DNA of 64,000 nt from Harmothoe impar (GCA_947462335.1 OX381721.1:33098303-33162302), one strand, 5' to 3'. Positions 46,686 through 59,010 are shown, counted from the stretch's first letter. Numbers and translations are program-made. Notes: generated by a model not told the origin, from the sequence alone.

Positions 46686-47606
46686 GCTTCTCAATGACGC
46701 ATGATTAAACTGACTGTGACCAAACTCTCTCATGTTAGCCAAGTAGCGACGCATGATGCTGGGATTAGTGTATTAGCATTCTGGATAATAATGTATTAAT
46801 ATGCTGGTAAATCTTTGAGATGTCCACTGCAACAAATTAAGCAATATAGGGTTGAATTAAAGTGAGTATTCCAGATCATTAGGACTCAAATTAATATTTC
46901 TTAAACTTCTTGCAGGAGATTATTGGTCAATTACGGTAAACGGGTTGAATGAAATGATCATGTTTATCCTCTGCATTAAAATACACACTAAAAGTACTGA
47001 AAGATTCAAACTATGAACTTTGTTCTGCTACAATAAGTGGGATTTTGATTAGTGTGATGAGTTGTTCTTGTTATTGTCCTAGTTCCGCTGCAACCCACTA
47101 TGTGAAATGCAGTTTGTAGGTACCGTTGACGGGTTCCAAGACCTGCCCAAAGAGGGACGGACATGGACACAGACAACTTTTGATTTACTGTGTTAAGTCA
47201 ATGTACATGTACGTCCATCTTATATCATGTTTGGTGCTTTGTCCAAGCATGTCACTCATTCCATTTTTAATGTGATTTGTCAGCTGTGGAATACCTTCTT
47301 TATGAATCCGGGTTTTAACCCGAACCCCAGAATGAGGCTTTGCTTCCATCCAGGCGCGTCTTTCTGCTGCACCTATATCTGTACAGAGAGATCATATTAC
47401 TAAGCTGCTGGGCTAATCATGCCGATAGAACCAGATAATGAACCTAGATATCTGGCACGCTTTACTTGCCAATTCCGCCGAGGCATTTCATGAGAGAGAG
47501 ATATTTTTACTTGTACCAGGTTTTCATTTCACCAAGGTTTGGGCAAGATTTTCGTTTCATAGATTGACTATTTCTTTACATATTGCATGAGGAGGCAAAT
47601 GACTTA

Positions 47607-48085
47607 GGCCAAATAAAAAGAAATGTTTCTTTTAGGTCACCCGGCCAACCCTAGAAAAAAGGGCCAATCCTACGTTTTTTTCTGCAATTTTGAAGAAAAT
47701 TTCATATTTTTACACTTTTTGGGTCATTTTTAGGGTTTACACGGAGGATGGCTAGTACATGTTAAAAGAAATAAAATAAAATAGAATAGATTTATATACG
47801 ACCTACTGACCCTACCGTAAAACCTCGCGTAGAAGCCGCGGCTTGTATGCGAATCAGAGCCAGCTTTCTTTTGATATCAAACATGCCTATATAGGGTGCG
47901 GCTTATACAAGAGTTTTTATAAGTATAGTAGAGTACTAAATTAACAATTTTCAGATACCCTATTAGGCTTATAGGATTTCCTAAAGTTAGGGGTGCGGCT
48001 AATACGCGAGTTAGGCTAATACGCGAGGTTTTACGGTAGTCTTTCTTCCCATGTAACCTGAAACATACCTTCTTTTTTTGGCTAG
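47607..48085. mobile_element. MITE of the GGTTTGTTTCAGGT family, copy 2, interrupted
   Basis: The left half at 47607-47814 (aatgtttcttttaggtcaccc … gacctactgaccctac) and the right half at 48037-48085 (ccatgtaacctgaaacatacc) are separated by a 222-bp nested element. The family hallmarks are as in 22566-22806. Confidence 0.7.
47815..48036. mobile_element. 222-bp nested MITE with CCGTAAAACCTCGCGTA termini, TA target
   Basis: It begins ccgtaaaacctcgcgta, ends with the exact complement of that 17-mer, and is flanked by TA on both sides inside the older MITE. TA duplication plus short TIRs point to a Tc1/mariner-type non-autonomous element (inference). No ORF. Confidence 0.85.
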
Positions 48086-48301
48086 TACACACCTTCTTAT
48101 ATTTTGCATAGGGGTAGTTTATGGAATCAGGGTTCGGCTTTGCTTCTATCCAGGCCAGGTTTTCTGGTCCACTCCCATATATCTTTATGATAGAGAGATC
48201 ACATTACTGAGCTGCTGGACTAATAATGCCAACAGAAACAGAAAATAAACCTGGATATTTGGCACGCATTATATGCCAATTCTGTCAATGATTTCAAAGG
48301 G

Positions 48302-48374
<73 letters not shown>
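48302..48374. repeat. (GA)n microsatellite
   Basis: About 36 GA repeats with one GG interruption near 48322. It produces a spurious Ser/Leu-rich ORF on the minus strand. Confidence 0.95.
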
Positions 48375-48376
<2 letters not shown>

Positions 48377-49096
48377 CTTACATGCACCTGGGTTCTCTTT
48401 TCACCAAGGGTCTGGCAAGATTTTTGTTCAGAATAAACACTTGTAAAAATTGTAATGGCCCTGCAGCATTGGTTGCATATGTCTTTATGTATTGTGTGAG
48501 TAGTCAAATTGCTTACTGTCTTGTGGACACCTTTTATGTTGTATATGGAGTTAGAATTTGGCTTTTACTTGACAGGCCAGGCTTTCTTGATTCTCCAATA
48601 TATCTCCATAAAAGAGAGATCACATTACCAAGCAGCAGTACCAATCACACGTACTAAACCAGGTAATGGACCTCCTCCCAACCTCTCACACATTCTACTG
48701 ACCAGATCAGTTGTTACTACTGCTAGGGAACATATGTCTATATGAAGGTCTGACCTTGAGAGAGTTGGAGAGAAATTGCATTAAGCCTACTGAACTAGGT
48801 AATGAATTTGGAGACCTACCACAGCTTACCGCCAATTCGGTCAAGGCATTTCAAAGGAGAGATCATACTACTTGTACTGGGATTTGTACCCAGTTTGGAG
48901 CTGGGTTTACGTTCTAAATACACAGCGGTAAATACGTAGCGGCTCTAAAGCATAGCTTGTATATTTCATGATGTATTGCACGAGAAGGCACATGAATGAC
49001 TGCATTGTGGACGTTTTCTCCATATTTTATTGTATGGGGGTAAAAATTATATAAGGTCAGAATTCTGCCTTGCTTCTATCTAGACCTGGTACATTT

Positions 49097-49328
49097 AGAG
49101 AAAAAGTAGAATCACTGTAACTCCCAAATGGGAGTCCAGCCCAAATCACTGAGGTAACTCTCCCCCGGACTTCAACGTGAATCCCAATCATTAGGGAGTC
49201 TTAGAATAGGAGTCATTATAGAGTTTTATAAGGTTCTGCTAGCGTTAGGGAGTCACTTTAGAGTTCTGGGGAGAGTTACCTCACTGATCAAGTCGGGAGT
49301 CACAGTGATTCTACTTCTTCTCTCTGTG
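49097..49328. mobile_element. MITE with AGAGA(A/G)…AGTAGAATCACTGTAACTC termini, copy 1
   Basis: The left end agagaaaaagtagaatcact and the right end agtgattctacttcttctct are inverted repeats extending about 30 bp. The interior has multiple gggagtc/gactccc words and gggagagttacctcactgat. A second copy is at 58538-58786. No coding capacity. Confidence 0.75.
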
Positions 49329-50381
49329 TACACCTTCTGTGTATCTTGTGTAGAAGCATCATATTACTAAGCTGCTGCACTAATTACATCTACAGACTCA
49401 TGAATCTTCTCCCAACATCTCACACCGTCTACTATACTACCCTCTCACACCAATTCTACTATAGCTACTGCAAGCAAAAATATATCTAATTCATAGAAAA
49501 AACTGATCTTTAGGAAGCTGGGGGGAAATGTATGTTGTAGGCTTTGATTTAATAATTATTAAAAAATATATACCACTGGCGTCTCTTAGAGTTGAATGCC
49601 AGTGCTACCATTTTAGTTGAAATAGAAAAATCCATTACTCCTAAATGATGGTGTGTGGGCTCATGCGATACTGCACATGGCCTCTAAGGGAGTGGCAGGT
49701 TAAAAATGAGTGCGGCCAAGCCCTTTGAGCACAGGCTTTTTCGCTAAAAAGGGGTGTAATTGTTTTGCTCCCCCCTTCAAGAGGAGTCCAAATTTGTTTG
49801 GTCCCCCCCTTCGAGGGGTCCAAATTGTTTTGGTCCCCCCCCCCAATCTACCAACCCCCCCCCCCCCTGTTGTTAAAAGATGACCACTCCCTTAGAATCA
49901 GCCATGCATACTACGATAGACCGCAGCCATGTGTTATCTGGCCACTTTCAGCAGGGTTTCTGGATCATCGCCATTTCACGTTTACCACTGATTTCTATAT
50001 CAAAATATTGAATTTCCCCTGCAGCAAGCCTTCCTGACAGTTATATTGAACTAAAAGCCTCTCTAGGCTGGACACATTGGGAGCATTTGGTGACATATAA
50101 TATCATATTACAATAACGACATGCTTCTTTATCTGCTAACCTTCCTGACACTAATACATTAATAAGTATGATACATTAACATAATTTAAAGACCGTCTAC
50201 TGTAATATTTTTATTAGATTTATAAGAGAAGTCCCTGGTGATCTGCCTCACAGTGTTGCTTCAGGATCGCAAAAAGTATGTATTACAAGCTGGTTTATTA
50301 TGACCACTGTGTTTATGATTTAAACATGGGATGCCTGTAATTAACTTATCTATGCATCATCCATATACCGGCATATCCTAA

Positions 50382-50612
50382 TTAAACCTTCAAGAACGGC
50401 ATGTTACCTTAATGCATCATGCCCTTGGTCATCATGATGCATGAATGCAGCCCTGGCGGGTAACTCGCCAAGGCTGAGATGGGGTTGAGACACCCCCGAA
50501 GGGTTGGCATGATGTACCAATACAACCCCGATGAATTACTTCCCGGTGCTTCATTGGTGCACCATGACGACAAATAACAATCTTTTAACGACGTCCGTCA
50601 TTGAAGGGTTAA
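50382..50612. mobile_element. TTAA-flanked MITE, copy 4
   Basis: It begins ttaaaccttcaagaacggc and ends cgtcattgaagggttaa. The equivalent position in the paralogous unit (about 56095-56125) lacks it, supporting insertion at TTAA. The interior has atcatgatgcatgaatgcag and gcgggtaactcgcc. Confidence 0.65.
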
Positions 50613-51184
50613 ACAGACCGGTAATGACAATGCTGCTTATCACTTCAAGTATTCCAGGGGAGGGTGTGATATCCTTAATGTATTGCAGTAGGGATCCCAT
50701 TATGTAGATACACATATGGCTGCTCTGTAATGAGTAGCAATATGTACATAGGCAATACCCACAATATGACTGCTAATGACAGTTCGACTATGACCCCCTG
50801 CAGGGGAGTGTTACAGCTGTTATATATAAGGACAATATTGGTGATTTTTAAGGGTTTGAGATCACATTAAAAAAAACACACACAGTCAAGTAGAGTTCGC
50901 TGATAGTATTTCTTCTTCTTTTTGCTACAAGCAATTATGTTGGTAGTTATTATAGGAATGCATCAATGTTTCGACTCAATAACAAGTCTTCATCAGGAAT
51001 ATTGATGATTTCTGAGTTCATAAATGTATTTGCTAAATGCATTTTCAAAAACAATTACAGAGTCAAAAATGATAATCTACCCAGTCCAGATGATAATCTA
51101 CAGCAAATCAGAATAGTGACTGTTTCACCTTGATGACAAGATTTGGGTTGGTACTCTTACTGCTGGTCAATCAGACAAGAACTA

Positions 51185-51416
51185 AGGCAAAAGAAAAGGT
51201 TTGTTTTAGGTAACATGGCAAGAAAATGTAGGGTCAGTAGGTAGGATTTTTTTATATTTTTTAAACATAAAAGTACTAGCCCGCCTCTCCGAAGACCCTA
51301 AAAATTAACAAAAATGATACGATAATTTCTTCCAAATTGCATAAAAAAACGTAGGGTCAGCACTGTTTTGATAGGGTCGGTCGGGTGACCTGATACAAAC
51401 CTTTTTTTTGGCCTAA
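51185..51416. mobile_element. MITE of the GGTTTGTTTCAGGT family, copy 3, inverted
   Basis: It is in the opposite orientation to 22566-22806: it opens aaaaggtttgttttaggtaac and closes cgggtgacctgatacaaacc. Internal aacgtagggtcag and ctctccgaagaccct are complements of the family hallmarks. Confidence 0.72.
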
Positions 51417-51701
51417 GCTCAGTTTGTCTTCCTGTCACCTGTGCCATGTTAAGCAGTAGGTTGTTTCCAAACAAGATCCAAGTGTGATCCACTCAAAAAA
51501 CATCTGAAATTTTCACGGACAAACTACCTCGAGTCGTTGAACGCACCCCAGAGTGTTATCACTTGGTAATGAGAACTGAAGCGGAAACCAGTCCTACTGT
51601 TTTACCGTCACAGAGATAGTCACTACAGGTAGCTATGAGACTGCACCATTATTGGCACCCATTTGTTCATTACTTATATGCTGGTGATGTAGGATGATCA
51701 T

Positions 51702-51927
51702 TTAACCCTTTAAGGACGGATGCCGCTCAAAGATCAAATTTGTGTTCATGAAGCCACAATGCAGCCCTGGTGAATAACTCCCTGGTGCTGCATTGGTGCA
51801 TCACGCCGCCCATCTCTCAACCCCATACCTTCAGCTTGATTCTTAAATGCAGCACTGGTGTTGCCAGGGCTGCATTCATGTTTCATGAAAACCAAGGGCA
51901 TGATGTTTTCCTTAAATGTATTGTTAA
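51702..51927. mobile_element. TTAA-flanked MITE, copy 5
   Basis: It starts ttaaccctttaaggacgga and ends near ttaaatgtattgttaa. The interior shares gcagccctggtgaataactc and gctgcattggtgcatca with other members. The right border is eroded. Confidence 0.55.
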
Positions 51928-53226
51928 AAGGATACCATGGTAACTTTAATTGCTCCATGAGCAAGAATTGAAATGTGTCATTGAATGGCAAAAGTACAGC
52001 AAAAACTGGGTGGAACCAGGCTTGGCTACTTGTAGCGCCTAGAGGCCTGTATGAACACTGAGGTGTAGTAGGAATAGACTCGTTAATAAGTTGACATAAT
52101 TGACTCACGACTGTACGCCAAGATTGAGGGCACTTTTCTTATGTGATGTTATTAAACAAAAGGTCTAGCACATGTATAACGGTCAGACCATGAGACCCCT
52201 CTCCTACAAGCAGATGGAGTCAGTACTCAATTGTGACTACAACTAGTAAAGATAATTATGTCAAATCGTCTGATATCCGTTAAATGGAACGATACTTTTC
52301 ATTATTGTAGACATATCCCCAAGGGCTGTCGACCCATTATTGCACACGAACAACATATTATGATTTGGAAGCAATAAAAATTTACTGAACTTGAACTTGA
52401 TCTTGTTATATGGCCGGGGTTATTCATAGCACTTTGGTTAAGTCCATTTACACCTTAAGGGAGCGGCAACAAGATGGGTTCTGCACAATTAATAGTTGAT
52501 TTGATAAGCTAATATCATAACCCAATTATCTCCTACTTGGCATAAAATCACCTGCAATAATTCAGCTATAGGTAGGGGGACTGTGTTCACACTAGGTATT
52601 GTAGGTCCACTAATAAGGCAAACTAGCCTATTGAGCTGTCAATGGGCTTACTGCAATCCTTATTGCTGAGTAAGCCTATCAATGTTTGCCAAATGGTTGT
52701 ACCCTGATAATCAAAATTGTCAATGCTGCACGCCACAAAGGCCAATGCTATTGGCCTACCCTGCTCTTAAAATGGCCCTGTCATGTTAATAGGTTATTGA
52801 GCTCCGAGAGGAGTGGTTATACCTAGCTTCTTAAAAAGTCTATGAGATAAGCAAAAAGGCCTGCTGAGCTTAATGGCAAAAAGAGCAGAGCAAATAGCCA
52901 AAAGAGGTGAGCAACTAGGCCAATTTATCTTAATAGATGGCCTAAAGAGCTGAGCAAAGAGCCTAAAGAGGTTATGTAAAAGTAGCTACTGAATTTACTG
53001 AACAGGCATACCATGCTAATCTGCTAGCCTGCCTCCCACCCCTTACCTGCTGAAGAGTTCCACTTAGACTATACATGTATGAGTAGAGGTGTAGAGGGGT
53101 GTAAGAGAAGGATGTTAATGTGAGTGACTCGTGCACACTTTGCTGCTGCCTCGATGTTAACTTAATCCGATTCCCGTTCACCGCGCCTGCTTATCACCTC
53201 ATATCTCCGTCATCCACCCTGCCTGC

Positions 53227-53466
53227 TTAACCCTCACTGTGTGAGATGGTGCTTTACTGTGCCAGTCCCTTCACTGTTCTGATATATGAATCCAGCCCTG
53301 GTGAATAACTTGCCAGTACTATTCTCAAACATCATGCAGACCCTAATGGATTAAGAGACTCCCGAAAGGTCACTATGATGCATCGATGCAGAACCGATGA
53401 GTTACTCAGCTATACTATATTGGTACATCAAGACGGTAAATGTTGCTATGCTTAAAGGGTCATTAA
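53227..53466. mobile_element. TTAA-flanked MITE, copy 6
   Basis: It starts ttaaccctcactgtgtgag and ends aaagggtcattaa. It is shared with unit B (58526-59010), so it was inserted before that duplication. In unit B it was later split by another MITE. Confidence 0.5.
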
Positions 53467-54397
53467 TATCACTTGATATCTCCATAATGCACTGTGCACA
53501 CCCATCAGGCCCTTTATCCATCAGCACAGTAGCGGCCATATCTAAAAAGTAAATGCACCTGGCATGGCTGATTTAGTACAAAAAAAGGTATTTTACCATA
53601 CGCTCTATTGATCTCGGCCAGATCTATGCATTTTTGTTTTGTCCTTTAGCTTTTAAGAAAGTGCATTGTAAATCACTTGAAGGTCCTCACAACAACTTGC
53701 AGAGTATTTATGTGACTGTTAGAAAGATGAAAATTACCAGGAACTAAATATAATTTGGAGATCTTTAGGGTCTTCTTTGTTAGAGACAGGATACAAGACC
53801 TACATATTGTTTGTAGGTCTAATCCTACAGCATTTGATCAAAAATATATATTTGAATTTTACTCCATTCTTATTGGCACAGTCAGGACCATCCATCTTCA
53901 ATTGTATGATGAGCTCATATTTCCTGCAATGGTGTAAGGCATTGATTTTTAAAACCCCTAAAGCATTACCCTTTATATTGCCATGATCTAATAATACTGT
54001 GCATCCGATGATAATGCATGATGCTATAACAATAAGACTGGCCTCCCATACCTCCTTTGGACAGCAGCTGGGGAACACCTGCACTGGATTTTTATTGAAC
54101 AACTTTCGGGTCTTCACTGCCAGTTAAATCATCTCTTACAATAAACGTCACATGGCTTTTTACACCTCTCACACAGGAACCTCCCTGACAGTGCAATGCA
54201 CCCTGGGAAGCCCCAGTGGTGCATGATGGGTAAGGATTCAGATCGGAAGTAGCTCTGAGCGCGCATGTCAGTCACAATACTAAACAAGACTGATGGCCGC
54301 CGGCTGTTTAAGGAAGAATGAGACGGCCTATAAATGACATGCATTGGTCACTTTAAATTCTCATGAATGTGTATAGAATTGATCAATTGGGTATATG

Positions 54398-54661
54398 CAC
54401 TCAAAAAATAAACTTGTCTCTGGACTCTTCAAAGTGACAGTCATAAAATAAACGAGTCAAAAACTCGTCTTAGTGACAAGGAAGCGGGTCTTCTAGCTGG
54501 AGATAGAAGACCCACTTGGCATGTGCCAGCCCAAAACTCGACATGTGCCAGCTCCAGATTCTATTTGTGGGATGGTAACCTGATAGGTTAGACAACTTTT
54601 GACTCGTTTATTTGATGATAGTCACTTTGACAAGTCTAGAGACGAGTTAATTTTTTCAGTG
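54398..54661. mobile_element. 264-bp MITE with CACT(C/G)AAAAAAT termini
   Basis: The left arm cactcaaaaaataaacttgt continues as ctctggactcttcaaagtga. The right arm is its imperfect complement ending ttaattttttcagtg, with about 45-bp TIRs. The element is missing from unit B, where gatcaattggg runs straight into cacagtgaatgggtgctgg near 60250, a natural empty site. No ORF. Confidence 0.82.
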
Positions 54662-56924
54662 TGGAATGGGTGCTGGTGGTTTTGCTGTCAGAACAATGAC
54701 CAGCACTAAGTTAGCTGTTAGGTCACTTTTGATCTTCTCGTTTTCAAGGCTCTAACCAGTAAAGCCATTTTGGTGGGAATTCCAATCAAATGTCCAACAA
54801 GATGGCATTCATTAACAGTCCCCCATTAGGCATGTGACGGTTTAGCATGACAGGTGACTTCTAGTTGCTAACTAAGACAGAACAGCCCCTGGTCTAAGAC
54901 AAAGAAAAAGAGTTATACATTATTTCAATGATTGCATAAATCAAGTTTCGATGGTGTTTTGAAAATGGAAATTGACAATTAATATTTATGATTCAACTTT
55001 TATACAGAGTATATATTACTGTTATAAAATGCATTTGAAATGCTGGTTGCAAATATATAAATGAAATTGCATAACTTGCTTCTTGTGGACTGAATATATT
55101 CATTTCAGACCTGATTCAAATTAGCCCTGAGAATGGTACCAGCGCCTGTTCATGTGACCTTCTGACTTTCAGGCTATCGACCAGTGTAGTGTGTAGTTTT
55201 GGGTACCTAGTCAGTGTATGGATCCCCAAAAATCGAATAAGATGCAATATCACCTGTTGCCTCAAATGTGATATGTCACTTCTTATTAGTACCAGGAGAA
55301 TATGTGGGTAATTGCTAAATCATTGGATATGGGTCTTGCTGTCAGAGATTTGTCAGCAGTTGAATAGCACCTTCAACCAGAGCTTTATCAGATCCCTTCG
55401 GCCCTACTCTCGTGCAGAAGTGTCCTCTGGTACACCTCTGGAATACCCTCATATAGATGGATCATATCACTAAGCTGTAGTAGTGATTAGGTCTTACAAG
55501 ATGTAATAGTGTTTCTTCTCTCAGCCTCAGGCTTGCCATAAAGACTAATCCAGGGACGATGCAGCTAGTTCATTTGCTTTGGTATTAGTGTGAGGGTGAA
55601 AATGTACACATGTTTAGTAAGTGAGAAATATGTTTTAAAGTGATCCGATAAAATGTAGATGGCTTTTCATTGGACTCAATTGTGATACTCTCACTATTTG
55701 CAAGAGTAAGTTCTGAGACACACATAGGCGTAACCTAACGATGTGATTATCCGTTTAATATATAGACAACTCGCAATGGCCATTAATACCGTCTCTGCTA
55801 TATTTCACGAGTAGGGGCTGGGGCAGTATTCCACGAAGCTGCAGGCTAAGTGGGATGCACTCCGACCCCCACATATATGTACGGTTACGTTACGATGAAA
55901 TAATTTTAAGACGCAATGACGTTATGTTTTTACTAGATTAATAAGCAAAGTACATGTAATCTGCCCCACTGTACATATCATTTCTCCATTGCTAAAAGGA
56001 TATATTGCAAGCTGGGTTGTTATGACTACTGTATTTATGATTCAAATCTAGGATCTTTGTATATATCTTCTATGCATCATCCCGAATCATCAGCATAAGG
56101 TAATGTTCATTCTAAAGGACTAAAAATGACAATGCTACTCATCATCAGTACCTAAGTATTCCTATATAGAATGTGATTTACTTAATACATTGGAGTAGGA
56201 ATCCCATTATGAACATATCCATCTGGAGGTAAGGAGTAAGGCCAATATTGCCAATAAATATGATGGCAGATTAAAGTAAGAGCAGGGGAGTGTTACAGTA
56301 GGCCTATACATGTTGACAATGTTGATGGCAGAAGCAGCTCTATGGTAACTTAGGGATTAACTTGGAGATTACCTATGTTAAACCTTACTTATCAACAGGA
56401 AACAATTAAATGCATTACTTCTTGAAATATTCAGGAAGCTGTTTAATGCTTTAATTCCATGGTGTGTTTTGTATTACTTGTTTTATGTATGCTGATAAGA
56501 TTGGCAAGTGGCTCCTCAAGTGACTCAAGCAGCGCTTCATGTCAGATTCAAATTGAATGGGTTCATGTTCTAGCTGTTGCTCATGGATTAATTTATATAG
56601 AATCCGTCTTTTGGGAAATATTTTCACTACAGTAATAATGACCAAAATCATTCTGAAGTGAAACACAAGCTACTGTTAGTAGTTAAGGAAAATCGTGTAA
56701 ATTGTAGGTATTGACATGGATTATAGAAGAGACATAGCGTAGAGTTAATTAATTACCTTTGGTTGTCAAACAGACCCCAGAGTGTTATTATTTAATGCTG
56801 AGAGCTGATACAACGAGAAACCCATCCTACTGTTAAAATGTAACAGGGATATTGCTTGCAAGCACTCATTGGATGGACTGTAGCATTGTTAGCATCCATT
56901 TGTTACTTACTGATGTGCTGATGT

Positions 56925-57234
56925 CACAGGTTTTAACAAGACCTCAGCTTGGTGGGTGAGATGGCTATATAGGGTATATATGGGAAGGTGTGCAACTAGA
57001 AGGCCACTGTGGTCCATGGCCGTGACAAATAGCCTCTACACATCAGTAGTGTCTACAACAACCACTAGGGTATGTATTAGAACCGTAAAGTGGTTGTTGT
57101 AGACACTAGTGGTATGTAGAGTCCAGTTCACGTCTTTGCCACGTCCATACTTCACCGTGGACTTGCGCACCTTCCCATGATTCCCTATATAGCCTACTCA
57201 TTCTCTAAGCTGATGTCTTCTTAAAACCTGTGAC
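56925..57234. mobile_element. long-palindrome (foldback) MITE
   Basis: The left arm, about 56925-57066, is the imperfect complement of about 57089-57234, around a 22-nt centre. The innermost about 33 bp (ending acaacaaccact / agtggttgttgt) are nearly perfect. The ends read cacaggttttaa…ttaaaacctgtg with TGAT/TGATGT on both sides, a likely target duplication. The transcript or a single strand would form one long hairpin. Confidence 0.75.
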
Positions 57235-57296
57235 TGATGTACCGTAGTGACTTGAATAAGCACACCTGTGCTTACTAATTTCAATGGTACCATCTA

Positions 57297-57499
57297 AGTA
57301 GTATAGTATGTATCGGAACGGGACTATAGTTAACTACTGTTTATTACTCAATCGACATGCAGCCAATCAGAGGCCTCCATTTGGTCACGTGACCGGAAGT
57401 GACCTACTTAGGGGATTAGTGGTGCATTCTGGGTAACCCTGCAGCCAATCAGAGGCCACCATTTGGTCACGTGACCGGAAGTGACCTACTTAGGGGATT
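57297..57499 (+). mobile_element. isolated end fragment of the Polinton-like element
   Basis: It begins agtagtatagtatgtatcgg and follows the right-TIR version of the sequence (complement of 46477-46679) with essentially one difference (ttaactac versus ttaagtac), including gtgcattctgggtaacc. It stops abruptly at ggggatta. The next bases, tgctactact, resemble the opposite element tip (tatactact), so it may be a deletion derivative joined to the other end. However, the 6 bp on either side (CATCTA, TCTGAT) do not match. Confidence 0.88.
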
Positions 57500-58052
57500 A
57501 TGCTACTACTTCTGATCATCATTGAATCCTACAATTGTTCATCATAATATGTACTGTGTGTGTTGCTGGTAATATAGTTTCAAAACCCGATTAGTTCAAG
57601 AAAACTGAGTACATGCTAATATTATAACTACTGGAAAAAAAACCTAAAAAAGAAAGTTTTTGTTCCATTCACATTCCATCCCTAGCAACGGTCATTCTAA
57701 ACCCAGAAATTTGAAAGGGGCATGACATACGGTCATAATGGTGTATAATAAGTAATGCTGGGGTGAAAACTCATCAAATTATAGATCATTAAATGTGTGA
57801 ATTTTGCCTGTAAAGAGGAGGGTATTCCCTATCCTTAATAGGTTATTGAGCTCCGAAAGGAGTGGTTATACCTATCTTCTTAAAATGTCTATAAGATAAG
57901 CAAATAGGCCTGCTTAGGTTAATGGCAAATAGAGCAGAACAAATAGCCAAAAGAGGTGAGCAACTAGGCCAATTTATCTTAATAGATGGCCTAAAGAGCT
58001 GAGCAAAGAGCCTAAAGAGGTTATGTTAAAGTAGCTACTGAACCTCCTGAAT

Positions 58053-58302
58053 GAGGCCAAAAAAAAAGAAGGTTTGTTTCAGGTCACCCGACCGGCCCTA
58101 TGAAGCAGGGCGGACCCTACGTTTTTATGCAATCTTGAAGAAATGTCTACATTTCTACCCTTTTTCGGTCAAATATAGGGTCTTCGGAGAGGCTGGCTAG
58201 TACTTTCATGTTTGAAAAGAAAAGTTTAAGAAAAAGAAATCCGACCTACCGACCCCACAATTAAATCCATGTTACCTGAAACAAACCTTTTTTTTTAGGC
58301 CT
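58053..58302. mobile_element. MITE of the GGTTTGTTTCAGGT family, copy 4
   Basis: Left aggccaaaaaaaaagaaggt then ttgtttcaggtcacccg; right atgttacctgaaacaaacct then ttttttttaggcct. Unit A lacks it: there gaatttactgaacaggcatacc is continuous near 52990-53010, whereas here the same flank is split between gaatg and agcatacc. This defines the family's outer ends as AGGCC(A)n. Confidence 0.85.
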
Positions 58303-58525
58303 AAGCATACCATGCTAATCTGCTAGCCTCAATTCCCCCCTACCTGCTGAAGAGTTCCACTTAGACTATAAATGTATGAGTAGAGGTGTAGAGAGGGTGT
58401 AAGGGAAGGATGTTAATGTGAGTGACTCGTGCACACTTTGCTGCTGCCTCGATGTTAACTTAATCCGATTCCCGTCCACCGCGCCTGCTTATCACCTCCC
58501 ATCTCCATCATCCACCATGCCCGCT

Positions 58526-59010
58526 TAGCCCTCAATGCACAGAGAGAAGAAGTAGGATCACTGTAACTCTCAAATGGGAGTCCAGCCCCGATCACTGAGG
58601 GAACTCTCCCCACAACTCTAAAGTGACTCCCAATCATTAGAGAGTCTTAGAACAGAGTCATTATAGAGTCATTGTAGAGTTTTTTTAGAGCCCTGCTAAT
58701 GTTAAGGAGTCATGTTAGAGTCCTGGGGAGAGTTATCTCAGTGATCACGTCAGGAGTTACAGTGATTCTACTTCTTTTCTGTGTGTGTGTGAGATGGTGC
58801 TTTACTGTGCCAGTCCCCTCACTGTTCTGATATATGAATACAGTCCTGGTGAGTAACTCGCCAGTTCTATTCTCAAACATCATGCAGACCCTAATGGATT
58901 GAGAGACTCCCAAAAGGTCATTATGATGCATCGCTGCAGAATTGATGAGTTACGTAGCTATACTATATTGGTACATCAAGACGGAAAATGTTGCTATGCT
59001 TAAAGGGTTA
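58526..59010. mobile_element. TTAA-type MITE, copy 7, split by another MITE
   Basis: The left piece ttagccctcaatg (58526-58537) and the right piece 58787-59010 (tgtgagatggtgctttactg … cttaaagggtta) correspond to the continuous 53227-53466 of unit A. The interrupting element is 58538-58786. Confidence 0.6.
58538..58786. mobile_element. MITE with CACAGAGAGAAGAAGTAG termini, copy 2
   Basis: The left end is cacagagagaagaagtagga and the right end is its near-complement ctacttcttttctgtgtg. It is inserted inside an older TTAA MITE and absent from unit A. The interior matches 49097-49328. Confidence 0.8.

Larger units (their letters stand above)
46686..49096. other. gene-free host DNA with several degenerate copies of one short unit
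   Basis: The phrase of the type agagatcaca/tattactaagctgctg…ctaat…gataatgaacc recurs near 47390, 48190 and 48620, again near 49370, and earlier near 21615, 34640, 35845 and 35885. It marks a local repeat embedded in the duplicated unit. Two MITEs are annotated separately. No gene is supported. Confidence 0.5.
49329..52782. other. gene-free host DNA, oldest unit of the 47-64 kb tandem array
   Basis: No supported gene. The segment 50200-50700 parallels 55930-56200 and 61430-61700 (tttttattagattta/actagattaataag; aatgacaatgctgcttatca; ggatcccattatg), but is more diverged. C-runs and a duplicated phrase tcccccttc…ggggtccaaatt lie at 49770-49870. MITEs at 50382, 51185 and 51702 are listed separately. 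Confidence 0.5.
52783..56860. repeat. tandem segmental duplication, unit A
   Basis: It begins taataggttattgagctccg. The same start occurs at 57836, and in diverged form near 63810. Units A and B (57836-62337) are clearly alike throughout apart from inserted MITEs. Unit A holds a TTAA MITE (53227) and a private insertion at 54398-54661. Unit B holds private insertions at 58053, 58538 and 59558. Small ORFs shared by both (for example 54129-54344 versus 60015-60209 on the minus strand) carry differing indels and are not convincing genes. Confidence 0.8.
56861..57835. other. spacer between units A and B
   Basis: It contains the palindromic element at 56925-57234 and the Polinton-like end fragment at 57297-57499. 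The remainder (57500-57835) is AT-rich with nothing recognised. Confidence 0.5.

Noticed and set aside
54129..54344. Minus-strand ORF shared with 60015-60209, suggesting a conserved small gene
   Set aside because: The two copies differ by an in-frame deletion within a young duplication, and similarity there is no higher than in the surrounding noncoding sequence.
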